DNA from: Scleropages formosus
Taxonomy: Eukaryota > Chordata > Actinopteri > Osteoglossiformes > Osteoglossidae
Reading direction: 5' to 3'
NCBI RefSeq assembly: GCF_900964775.1
Contig: NC_041808.1
Location: forward strand, 2,991,595-3,055,594
DNA length: 64,000 nt
Part shown: piece by piece, positions 46,641 to 59,400 of the stretch
How positions within the stretch are numbered: the first letter of the stretch is position 1
Layout: each line of letters begins with the position of its first letter
Made by a program: the position numbers and the translations under genes
The notes under the pieces: generated by a model
Database searches by the model: none
Told to the model about the DNA's origin: nothing
The model's input: the letters and a program-made list of their open reading frames with translations, nothing else

Positions 46641-49600
46641 TTATCTCTCTCTCTCTGACTGCTGAGCCTCTTTGATCTGCCGGGTGTGGACGAGCACCCC
46701 CCCCAGGAGCTGTCCCTCAAGTGCAGCGTGGAGATCCTGCCCCCCCATTTCCAGCAGTGGCTCCAGCCCTGGGACGCCCCCACCCTGGGTGCCCACGTCC
46801 CGTCGTCTCCTCTTCAGGTCCAGCTGTTCGGGCTCCGGGTCGCCATGCTCATCGGAGGGTGCCCCCAGGTGGCGGGGAGGGGGGTTCGCTGCGGCTCCTT
46901 CCTCGGGAAATTCTTCTGCCTTTAGCTGGTCGTTCTGCTTCAGGTCCCTCCCGCTCTTCTTCAGCGGCTTTCCTTCCTTATCCAGGACTCCCTCTTGGGG
47001 CCCCTGCCTGCCGCCGTCTGGGGCGTCGACCACTGCCTGGGGAGGCACCGCCCCCTTTCCTGCCTCCTGCGCCGCACGCTCTCTTTTGGATGCCTCCAGC
47101 CTCTTCATCTCTTCTTCCTGCTCCTTGCGCTGCCTTTCCAGCTTCTCCTGCTCCATCGCCTCCTTCTCCCCCCTGTCTGCTAGGGGTCCCTGGCCCAATG
47201 CCCCTTCTTTAGCCTTGCTCTTCTGCACCCGGGGGATCCCTCGTGCTCCTACCTCTGCTCTTTTCCCTCCAGCCACCTCTGCCTTGTTTGGATCCAGCCT
47301 AACAGGGTCCCGATGGTGGGGACCCTCTCCCTGAAGCTCTGGGACTAGGGTGACCTCCACCCTTCTAGGCTGGGGGGCACCATCCTTCATGGGCTTCTCA
47401 GGAACGTCAGGCTCATTGGCCAGTTGTGCTAGTTGCTCCTGGCCCCCCACTTCTGGAGGCACCTCTTTGGCCCTGGGCTGCCCATCCTTCTCCATGGAGT
47501 GTAGGTGCTCCTCCTGCACGACCTTCTTTGCGACAGCTGCAGGCTGGTTGTCTGAGGGACCAGAGTCAAAGATAGTGAGGGTGGTGTGACCACCTCTGGG
47601 GTGAGCGTGTGTGTCTCTGCGGAAGACGGAATTACCTGCTGGCCGCTGTGGCTCCTCCTTCGCTTCCTCCTTCTGGTAGATCTCCTCCTTGTGCTGCTCG
47701 TCTCCTCCCTCTTGCTTCTGGTGGATCTCCTTGTGCTGCTCATCTCCTCCCTCTTGCTTCTGGTGGATCTCCTTCGGCAGCTCGTCTCCTCCCTCCTGCT
47801 TCTGGTGGATCTCCTTTGGCAGCTCGTCTCCTCCCTCCTGCTTCTGGTGGATCTCTTTGTGCTGCTCCTGGATGACAGCAAGGAGCTTCTCCTGCTGATC
47901 CAGCAGCCTCTTTTGCTGCTGCTGCTGCTCCTTGATCACCTGCAGGAGCACTGCATGGTCCAGCTGGCCCTCTGCGGGGTCCACAAAAGGCAGATGTGAG
48001 GGATGCACTGCATGCCAAAGGTTGGGAAAAGATAAGGGGGGGGGGGGTGCAAACTGCAGCCCTGCAAACCCACAAGAGATGTTCTACCATCACCTGACCA
48101 CCTCCTTTCCACAGGAGCCTGGCTCAGTGGAGGTCCAAACCAGTGTTGGGTGATGTTAGAAACATCCGAGTCTATTTACAGCCATTCCTCTAGTAACAGG
48201 GTTGATTCATTCCGTGAAATCACCATCATTTCTCATGAGGGTATCGGATCTCGGATGAATCATTTCACCTAAAAAAGAAGCACTTGTGCAGTGCGGGAAG
48301 GGTCGTGGGGGGTTGACTGCCAGCATGAGTTGAAGAAATGGCTAAGGAGTTTTTGTCTGATGGCGAAATCCCTTATGAGAGGAAAGCGCCGTTTTTTTTT
48401 TAAAAGTCTCTTGTTATCTTTTCATTTTGTTTACATCTGACTTTTTCCCGCACAGCTTGTGGTTTTAACTGACTGGTTCTCATTTCGCGAAGTGCTTCAC
48501 TGGTGAGCGCTCAGCTTTCTTGTGAGTGAAAAATACATTGATACTAAAAGGCTCCTTTTCTGCAGGAGATGTTGAGAACAGCATGTTTTACCTGGTTTTA
48601 AAATGCCCCCTTTTACTGATTTAACAGAGCTTTTGAACTCATGGAATGCTGTCACTGCAGGTACCTCAGGGGGTGGTTGGTTGGGAATTAAATAATTAGA
48701 AATGGTATATTTTTTCATAAGCTACTGCGGTTTTCATTCTATGAGACCCTGTTACATGAGGGCTGAGTATACAGGACTTCAGTGGGGTTTCCGAGGCTCA
48801 GTTTGGGCACCAGTGGGGTGCGCTCTTTTGGGTACTTTATTTCACAGCAGTACTTCCGGTAAAACAACAGTGACAAACGACTAGTAATGTAAACAAATAA
48901 GGCCGGAGAAAAGTGCTCATCCCACTAGGGCTCAACTCTAGTCCAGGCTAATCAAAGCAGTGAGCGAGAAAGCAGGACAGAGAGGTTCGTACCTGCGACC
49001 AGCTTTTTAATCACTGTGGCGCGGGTCCCGAGCAAAGCAGGCAGAGAGAGGGAGGGAGGGAGGGAGAGAGAGAGAGAGAGAGAGAGAAAAGAGAAACGCT
49101 AGAGTGCCGGGTGCCATGACAAAGTGCCACGAATTCTGCAGAGACCAGAGCAGACAGGAATGAGATCACAGCAACACCGCAGCCTCCACCAGCTCTTAGA
49201 TCAAACCACATCATCTGCTCAACCCCTCTCCTCCTCCTCAGTGTCGAACCCTAGGCACAAAAGCCTTTCCTGCTACCAGCCTCCCAGCTCACCCTCCATC
49301 TTGTCCTCTACATCAGCCTCCTTTGCGTCCAGACTCCTTTCCTCTTTGTGCTCCACCGGTCCTCGCTGCTCAGCTTCGGGTTCTGGGGCTGCAGGCGGAT
49401 CTCCTGAAACAAACCCAACACTGAGCTGTAAGCGCCCGGCTAAAGACCTGACCGCTGGTCGATGGGCACCACTTACCGCACCTGTGATCTGGAGCTTTTG
49501 TGGGATGAAGAATTAAAGCTGTGCGCGCGCACATACACACTCACGTTTCTCAGAATCTGCTAGCGGAGCTCCTTCTCCTTCTGCTTTGCCTCCTTCATGC

Positions 49601-50962
49601 GCAGCTCCCTTCCCAGCATGCACCTCTTTCTCTGCTGGCACTTTTTCAAGGTCCTTGTATGGCGGCACATTGTGCACGGGCTTCTCAACAGCGTTGGCAC
49701 CGTCGCCTTGTCTTTGTATCCCAACAGGTTCCCTCTTAGCCTCTGGCAGCAGGAGGGCCTCCTCAGCATGGCCTTCTTTTGGCCCCGCCTCTTTTGCCAG
49801 CCCCACCCCCTGCTCAGAGTCTCCCAAGTTCGCTGCGGGCTGCTTCCCCTCCTGTTCCAGCTCCTCCTTATCCTTTGTCTCATCCACAACCACTTTGTCA
49901 TGAGGGATGGGGGGCTCATGGCGGTGGGCTTCCCCATCAGGCACAGCTACACCTGTCAAATCAGGGAGGGGTGGGGCAGTCCCAATCGCATCATAGCTCA
50001 TTAATTCTCCAGAGTAAAGAAAAAGTTTTCTGCCGTTGTCACATTTGTTCTGGTTAAGATGTCCAGAGTGCAAACACAACCAAATACCTGCGTCAGGTCG
50101 GTCCAGCTGTACTTCCTCGCCCTTCTTCTGACCGGGGATCTCCACCGGCCCTATGATCTGGGGTGGTTCCGGAGGATCCCCCTGTGGGGGCCGACCCGCC
50201 TCCCCGGGGATATCTGGTATCTCCTGGCGGTCCGCTGGCTCTGCCACTACTGGGTTCTCAACTGGGGGGATGGGGGAACATACACAGGAGAAGAAACAAT
50301 CTCATCTGATTATTCATGGATTTTGAATCCACTGTGGTGGAACGAGTGCCCCTCTCTCCCTCAGAGCTGCTGAATTCCTTCCAGCAATCAAGAAGGGTGT
50401 CATACCTTTCTTTTTCAAAGTCACTTCACTCCTGATAGCTTCATAAATTAGTCCAACACCATGTGTTATGATTATCTATGTATTTGCAATTTGAATGTCA
50501 TTTCCATAGGGGGCACTAGAGGGATGTGAACCAGCACCATGATGGTGTCAGATGGACAAGTGCTGCGTCAACAATTTTGCGTTTACGTTTAAAGCTTCAT
50601 GTGTCGTTGAGGAGCTTTTGGATATGGCTTTGGAGAAAAGCACCTGCCAAATGCATAAATGCGAGGCAGGGTCCTTCGGTGCAGTTACGAACTTTGACGA
50701 GCAGCAGAAGGAGCGGCTGTGAGCCGACACCCAACTGTGAATTCCGTTATTAAAGCTGCAGTTAACGAAGCACAAGATGAGCGAGTCCGTGCTGTGGTGG
50801 TTCCGAACTTGGCGAAAGAAACGCTCGGCCTCTAGATGGCAGCAGTCTCCTGGTGAGCCCAAGGACAGGACACATGCCGGGTTGCGCTGATCCAAGCTGA
50901 ACCGTTCACACAAAACCATATCTTCCGTCACTAATCAATACTCTGCGTAACACTCTGCCAAA

Positions 50963-51006
<44 letters not shown>

Positions 51007-51899
51007 TCCACGTGACAATGTAGATTTATGGTGTGTTTGCCTGAGTTAAAGCAACACACGCTCCCTGTATGTTCTTCACTGAATTAACTACAGAACCTCA
51101 ACACAGACCTCAGCCCCACGAGACCCCAAACTGGAGCACGCACATCTCCACGTTCCCCGATGGTTGGCTTAGGGGAAGATGAGGGACTGACTCCAGCTCA
51201 GTGCGCGTACAGTTTGCATGTTTGCCCCAGGTTTCCTCCAGGTGCTCTGGTTTCCTCCCACAGTCCAAAGACATGCATTTCAGCTGAACTAGTGACTGTG
51301 TGTGTGTGTTGGTTAATGAATATGTGATCGCTCTGTGACGGACTGCTGTCCCGTCCTCTCCACCCTCCCTCACACCCCATGCTTCCAGTATAGACTCTGA
51401 ACCACCACGACCCCACACTGGACAATAATGGACATATTTTTAAATAAACAGGCATTTAAAAAAAAAAAAAGATGGCATTTGCCAACTGCCTCAGGCACGT
51501 CACAAACCCTGACATTGTGTGATGCCCCCCGCAGATCCCGCCACACTGACATTCCAGCATGGAAAGACTGGAGAGCGGAGCTGGCACGGGGGGCCGCCTC
51601 TTGAACCTCCACCAGGAGCGCTGTCAACTTTTATCACCGGCGGCGACAGCGCCATGTTTATAAAAGCTTCAGCGACTCGCGCTTTTGTTGCCCTAATTAT
51701 CGCTTAATTCGAAACAACGTTTAATTAGCTTTGCGCTGACAGGTAACAGATTGCGTCTTGATTCTCGCCACGCTGTTTATTTATATATTTCTGGCGGCTG
51801 CCAGGGGCCTGATCCTCAGCTGGTTCCCATTAGGGGAGGCACGTGAAGGGGGCGGGGATGAGGGGAGTGGGTGGTCTGCCAAGGCAGCCACAGTGTTGT

Positions 51900-51964
<65 letters not shown>

Positions 51965-54900
51965 CGTGCTCACTGCTCAAGGAATCCCCCCCACCCCACC
52001 TGAACCTAGAGGCACAGACACTTGACACCCACACACCGCCTTTCACTTTGTGTCACAGTCACTTGGGGATGCCATCACTCATTCCCACTTCACACACACC
52101 TGTGCGCACACAGAAACACACGTTTATGTCATCCCACATTCTCACGCCTATATACACACACTTGCCACGACACACGTTTCCTCACAGCTACTTCCACCGC
52201 AGCAGCATAAATAGGAAGCAGGTGTGGGAGTCGGGGTGTTTTTGGTGATAGATGGCCGACGCCATTCAGGGGAGACAGGGCAAAGCAGGGGGGATTGTCC
52301 TTGAGCCAGGTTTGTTAAAGTACAAACACACACGCACGCGCGCGCGTGCACACAATGATTTATGTCCCCCATCTCCAGTAAGACAAATCCGAGCTCTAAA
52401 ATACGGTGTTCTCCCTCCCTTGCGGAGGGTGCTGGCAGCCGCTCTGGCTGCTCCCGGCCCATCCGAGACCGGTGCTTGAGCGGGTCTGAAGGACATCGGC
52501 CGGCCGCAGCCAACGGGGGGGGTAGTGGCGATTATCTGGATCGCAAAGCTCTCTTCTCCTGGCTGAAAGCGTGCCATCCGCCTCCCTCTCTAACTGTGGA
52601 TGGGGAGCTTCTGCAAAGTTCTACCAGGCGCATCATCCCGACACCAGCCAACTGACCACGATGGAATGGGGGAAAAAGTGGAAAAGCTGCTGGAATACCG
52701 GAGATCTTGGCGGGTTCTTGCTTTTCTATGGCGACCTTGTCCAAGGTGTTCTGAGCACCGAAGGCAGGTGGTGGCGGCCGCCTCAGGGTCTGGCCGGCCG
52801 ATATAGACAGCGTGGTGAAGGTGCTGATGAGCAGGATGCCCAGGCCGACCCACAGCACCAGCTGCAGAGGGAACAGGGACACAGACAGCGTGAAAGGAGC
52901 TGCTATACATCCCAACCTGTGTTGATTCAATCAACACCCACATTGTTAAGAGCAGATACTGTAATATTTTATCAGTTTACTGTACTGAAAACAGCGAAAG
53001 CAAATGTACAAAGGAGTCTTCATCCTGCAGGGAGGAATGGGCTGCTGCCAGACTGCCTGACATCTCCCGCAATTGAAATCCTGACCATCGGAGGCAGCAC
53101 TGAGCCTTTGCGGATATTAAGAGACTGGGCCCTCGTGTTACGTTCGAGTAACAAATTTTCAAAGAAACATTTTTAGTTTAGCTACCTTTAACTGCATTTT
53201 TTTCCCTCCCACTTGCTATTTTCAAAAACGCATTATAGAGCAAACGTCGCCTGCGTTCACGGCAAAACCCTGTTAGCGCACATGAAAACACACCCAGACA
53301 CAGCAGGGATGAGATTGGATTAAATCAACTTGGTTTTGCACAAGACCTCCGTGACCCAGTTATCCATAGTGAATGTTTCCTATAAATATGTTCAGCACTC
53401 AATCTACACTGATTGAGTATTTTATTTACTTTTATTTTCAGTAATTTTAAATTAGTTTTAACTAATTTAAATTTATTTTAATTTTTATTTTTTTTAATAC
53501 TTGTTATAGCTATATCTCAGACTGTTACATTAAGTACCCAGACAATAAATGTAGGTATGTGTCTAATATTGAGCTATTTTTTTCGTCCCTTGTGGCCAGT
53601 TTTGTCATGTTTTCAGCCACAAAAGAGAGACGCAGTCAGTTTTTATGGTGAAACACTTTTTAATTTGCCCTCCCAGTGCCATCTTCCACTGTCTTCCTAC
53701 TCATTCTATGTACTCCGCTGTTTTAGTCTCCGGTGGCACGTCATGAGCATGAGGAACACAGTACTGCCTTGTGTGTATAAAGCAAAACAACACACTGAAT
53801 AGGAGGCCGTGAAGACAATTCAAAATTTTTTTTAATAATTTTAAAGTAGTTGGTTTTAACATTGCTTTGAGTTAATAAGTCCAGCAACGGGCTGGCTTTC
53901 CAACCATGGCACAGCATATCTCGTACCCTCATTCCAAGAACACTGAGACCTTACACTGGATGAGTGGTTAGAAAAAAACAGAACGAATAAAAGTGATTTT
54001 TTTTTTAATCCGTTATACCTTCAGCTTGCTTTTTTAAAAAAAAAAAAAAAACTAATCAGTGAATAAATCAAGAACGGATGTCTATTATTAATAATTCGTG
54101 GCTTGTGATGTAGTAGTTACATTTATAAACAAATCGAAATATGGTCAGACTTCCAGAGCTGCAGTTGTGTTTATAAGTTGTGCACGGTCCTTTTTTGAAA
54201 TTGCTATTACCTATCAGATTTTCTTTCCCCAGCGACTCTTTTTTCCCTATGAGGTCTGCACACTAAGCTACCTAGACAGCTACCCATTAATGCAGCTGGG
54301 AAATTCTTACTAGATCAATTCAAGGTAAATACCTTGATCAAGGGTTCTACAACGGGAACAGGGATTTGAGCCTCGATCCTGCAACTGCAATGTGATGCAC
54401 TAACCAGTACACCACCTCCTGGCATACTTTTCTTTTGACCCAGTCAACCAGCATCTAGTACCGGGGGCTCGGATGCAGAGAACGACGACGCAGCATGCAA
54501 GACCGGGGCTGGGGGTTTGGGGAGAGGGAAGGAACCGAGACTGGTGGAGAAGGAAGGGGTGATATGTGGTGGATGGGAAGACAAACTCATATGGTAGAAA
54601 ATGGGACTTCACTGCCCCTCCCAGAGGTGGGCAAACCTCAATGGGACACCCCAGCACTCCCCCCCGCTCTCTCCCTGCTGCCCTGTTCCTCCCCTGTGGT
54701 AGCTGAGGCGTGACTTCAAAGAGCCCACGGCCATTTCACAAAGAGCAGCCACGCCGGGCGGGGAGCGAGGCAACGCACACATGGGGACCGCTGATAAACA
54801 ACCCGGAGGAGGGCGAGTCTTTCATGTGCCCCCTCCCGAACCGCCCAATCCCACAACTTCCTCCGAGGGCACTGGAAACATGTGGCCATCTTCCCACGAA

Positions 54901-56378
54901 GCTTTGGGGCGAGAGGGGGTTTCTGACTACATCAACTCAGAGATAATACCTCTCCAAATGCCACCCCCACCTCCTTATTAAAACGGGCAAATATAAACGT
55001 GGACAGGGTAAAGTCTGCGAGCGGTCCAATCTGGGTCCTGAGCATGGAGGTGAATGCCTGCAAGAAGGTAAAGTATGAGCTTCCTGTCTTCAGACATCGG
55101 ACAACACCCTCTCTCCCCTGCCACCCCACTCTCGATCCCGTCGGCCCGTCTGGGAAGAGCATTTCAAACCGTTTTCATCATCACACACGAGAAGAGCATT
55201 TCTCAGGAATCCACAAGTGAGGAAAAAAGCAGAGCTAAACTCATGGAAAGTGCACAGCAGGCCCTCGGAGGACAGAAAGACACCCCTACCGCGTTCTCCA
55301 TGAGCTCACTCCCCCCACGGACAGCCGCCCCAGGGGGTCCCGAATCCCCACCCTAAGCTGGCTGGTATGGGACAGAGTGGAAATAAATGTGTCACAGTAC
55401 CGTGTCCTGCATCCCATCACGTTGCCAGTCACAGGCCCCATCTGACCATTCACCCTCCCTCCAGTATCCACTGTAATTACATCCTCTGCTCCTTCTCCAA
55501 ATCCCCCCCCCCCCCGAGTTACCTTGGCCTCCAGCAGCGCGACCGATGAGCGTAACTGGGTACCCCTCTCCCTGCCAGGGTGCCCAGCGGGCGAACGGGA
55601 TAAGAGCGAGTGGCTTGTGAAAAACGAAACGCGCCTTGTGCGCCGCCACCCCCCCCCCACAACTCCCTCTCCAAACACAGAGCTCAGCATGGCGCCATCT
55701 GCCGGTTTAACTCCCCACAGTGGCTAGCGGGGCGCCCATCTCCGTCTGCTGCTGGAACGTCGGGTGGGGCTCCGTCTGCAGTTTCCACGGCGGGAGACGA
55801 GCTCTGTGCCAAATAAATTCCCAGAGGAGCGAAATGCTGCAAAGCCATGACCCTTAACCAAGTCAAAGGACCTCAAAACGTACCGGCACCCCCATGTGGG
55901 TCATCCACACCGCACCTGCACTTCCGGTACAACAGGATCGCTGAGCTTTAAACAGCACTCGGCCAACGGCCTCAGATCTCACCAAGCGGCCGATTTCTGA
56001 CACCACAGCGTAGCTCTGATCTGCGTTTCAGCGAAACAAAGAAGTGCAGCAGGACGGGAAGCCGAGGGAAGGAAGGACGAGGGGGTGCCGTACCTGCGCA
56101 GATAGGCTGTTCTTCTGGATCTTTCTGTAGATGAGGGCAGGACAGATGAAGCAGATGAGGCTGCCCATGGTGGCCCCAGTCAACCCCAGGATGGTCTCCA
56201 CTTGAAAAGCCAGGCAAAGTGACCATCAGTGCACCGGGGACGACCCAACAGACACAGCATCGCTGCGTCACACGTGTTCACTCGCTCACACACACGCACG
56301 AGAGAACAGAAACATGCACTGGATCGTGACACAAAGAGAAACATTCCTCCTACACATGCGTGTGGGAAAGCTTGTGAA

Positions 56379-56411
<33 letters not shown>

Positions 56412-59400
56412 AATAATACCACCACTATTAACAGGCTCAAAGAGAGGAAGGTGCCGCTGGATGGAAACACGCTACAACAGGGTGCTGCAGTGGTAGTTTC
56501 ACACAGGTTTTACTTGATGCAGTAGAGAGGTGGGACAAGATGAGCCACAAAGTGTACAATGTTGTATCTTTCCTCATGCTACAGGAATGTGTGTTTCCCA
56601 CACGTAAACTATAATTCATGGGTTATTACACTAGGGGTGAAAACGTTTCACTCTGATTCAGCCCTCTTACACACAGAAGGGTTCCTGTCGGGTTTAGGTT
56701 TTTATTTCAGGTCAGGTCAGGTGGGTGTGGGTTTGTTTTCCATCCAACAATTCCCTAACGTGCGCGCACATGCACGCACGCACGCACGCACGCTCGCACC
56801 CCCACCGCCCTTCGCTGCGTCGGACAGCCATCTTTCATCCTCAGAGCCGTCTCGTATGGTATCTCTCAAATTTATGCCCTGCAGCGTCTGCTGGCGAGCA
56901 GGAGAATCTGTCGAATGGGATGTCTGGCGAGGAGCACAGCCATTGGGGGGAGATGAAACTCGGCCTGCTGGCCGCTGTTAATCTTCCCTTCCCCGCTCTA
57001 TTAGCCTAATTGGACCCGGCACACAGAACCGCGGCGACGGACAAACACGACGCGCAATGAATAAAACATGCCTCCCTGAAACGCACACCTTTATTAGCGC
57101 CTCTCGTTCTTCCGGCAAGTTCTTAATTAACGCCGGGACTGAAGGGGAACAGCGTCAACGCAGAAAAGGCCTTTTCCTTTACGCGCCGTACTTATTTATG
57201 TCTCATTTCCCAAAAAATACTCCTTTGAGGCCAACCCCAGTGGTCCTGTCTCCACTGTTCAGTACGCACGAAAACCTGAGTGTTGTCTCTCAGCACAACC
57301 GCACCTCTGCAAAGAAGCAGGGATTGCAGTAACAAGGAGTGAAATTATTTAACCTGTGTAACGGGAAGCGATTACTGAATCCACGCTGCCTAAAACGTAG
57401 CATGTTGTCCGAGCAGGAAGACATCAGCCAATCGCGGACCGGCAGGGGGCGCCGATCTCGCCGAAAAGCCGGGCCTGTGGGACGGGCTCTTTGTTCGCCG
57501 ATTGCTGCGGCGCTTCTCTCCCTACTGTGACTCACCGTTGGGGATGAGGATGCCGCCCAGCATGGTGCCAAACACAATGGAGAGGGTGATCATTTTGAAG
57601 CGCAGGGGCGGCATGTAGCCCCCGGCAGCAAACGTGCCGTCCTTTTGCTATGAGAAGAAAAAAAACAAAAACAAGATTTAAAAACAGGGGGATTGCGAAG
57701 GAAAAAAAGAGAGAAGCTGGAGAAAGACGGGGGGGTAAAGAACGCCATCACCGCGTTTCGCTCCAAGGTCCAAAGCACAAGCACGGTCAACACACTAGCA
57801 CAAGGACCACAGGAGAAGAGAGCCGGGGGAATTTGGGGAGCGCGAGCCAATGGAAGCCTCTCCCCGAAAGTGGGACAAATCCAAATCGCGATGGCCTATT
57901 TTTACACTGAAAAAAGTGTGGGAGTGAGAGTGTGTGTGTGTCTGTGTATCAGGAGGGGTGCATTATCACTTTATTGCACCTGCTGGGAAATATTAAAGCA
58001 CATCAGGGAGAAATATAAAAAAAATAAATCTAAACTTTTTGCAAGTCAGCATTTTAGTGAGGACTGAGAAAACAGAAAATTGGCGATGGAAAGATAATGA
58101 GGTTCTGCTTAATGAAGGGACACCTCACCCGCTTCTGAAAATCAAATAAACACCGCGCACGTGTCAGGTCGCAGTAGCGCTAGGATGCGACACGGAGGGG
58201 CTCACCTGCTGCTCAAAGAGCATCGTGTTGATGGCTTGGCGGCAGGGCAGGATCATCATGGGGAAGCCCACTGCCACCGACATCATGAAGCCCACCCGGA
58301 TCATCTCGGTCACCAAGTTAGAGGGGAAGTTCATCAGCACGTTGCCTTCGATGGTCTGCGTGAAGCTCACGTACCCAAAGAACCCGACCTGAGTTCGGGG
58401 GTGGAGGACGTTCACATGGAGAGAGAGGTGGGGGGGTGAGCGAGGGAGAACGAAAGAGAGACTTCCTGCTCTGCTGCAGTTATTAACTCCATTCATCAAA
58501 CCCCGGAGCAGCCGCTGCGTCACGCTGCGAGGGACCGTCGAGTCGGCAGTTCGGGACCCAAAACAGGAGGCTGCCCCCGAAAAGCAGCCATTCCTCCGCC
58601 CGACAGCCGAGGCCTCGATCGAAAGGGAGAAACCGGTCCAACGCCGCCGCACAATTTATTTTTCTTCCCCTTTCAGGTGGTCGGAACAAACTTGTGCTGA
58701 GCGGGCAAAACAAAAAGCGCGGTGAGGCGATGTTATAAATGGAAGCGTCGCATGCGGAAAACACGGCGCCGCTTCTCAAGGTCCCTCGGCTTCGCGACCC
58801 ACTTCAGCCTTGATCTTTCAGACCGACGTGTGCGGCGGCTTTAAGGACAGCAGGAGGGAGGGAGGAGATGGGGGGGAAAACAGCTACTGAACGGAATTAA
58901 TGGAGCTTTTATGGATTTTATTGATTCAACGGGCGCAACAATGTAGAGGCCGCTGGCTACACTAGAAGTAACGGGGGATCTTGGAACGTCACCACGACCA
59001 ATGCGTCACAAAAGGACCTAAGAGTCAGGTTCCAAACAGCGTTCGGCACGAAAGGCCTCCCGGGTTTGACAGCTCCGAGCTTTTGTGGGTATTCAAACCC
59101 TCGCCCGGACTCCCAGCATTCCTCCTGAATTTACACAGCACGGGGAGCGAACTGGTTGGAGGCGCTGGTTCCAGGTTCAAAACTCACCTCCTGCCCCACA
59201 TTTCTCGAAATTACCTTGCTGTGCAAATGGGTAAAACTAAATATTTTATTATAAATCACTTCGCAGAAAAAAATCCAATGAATGAATGGATGCAAATCTA
59301 AGATATGGCTACATGTTGTCATCCTACTGCTCCATGGGGGGGCTGCTTGCTGGAGGGACTGGAGACACAAGTACATTCGATAGCGCAGGGACAGCTGCAG

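Noticed and set aside
46672-47999. Long open frames on the plus strand opposite the SLC38A10 tail
   Set aside because: They are mirror frames of a GC-rich, repeat-containing coding exon. The minus strand has clear family similarity, the plus strand none.
51905-51962. CRISPR-like regular repeats
   Set aside because: All regular arrays here are dinucleotide or trinucleotide microsatellites or the coding 42-bp repeat. There are no spacers, and the DNA is vertebrate.
58164-58779. Open frames extending beyond the SLC38A10 exon at 58206-58388
   Set aside because: Only 58388-58206 matches the family; the extensions run past strong splice sites into intron.
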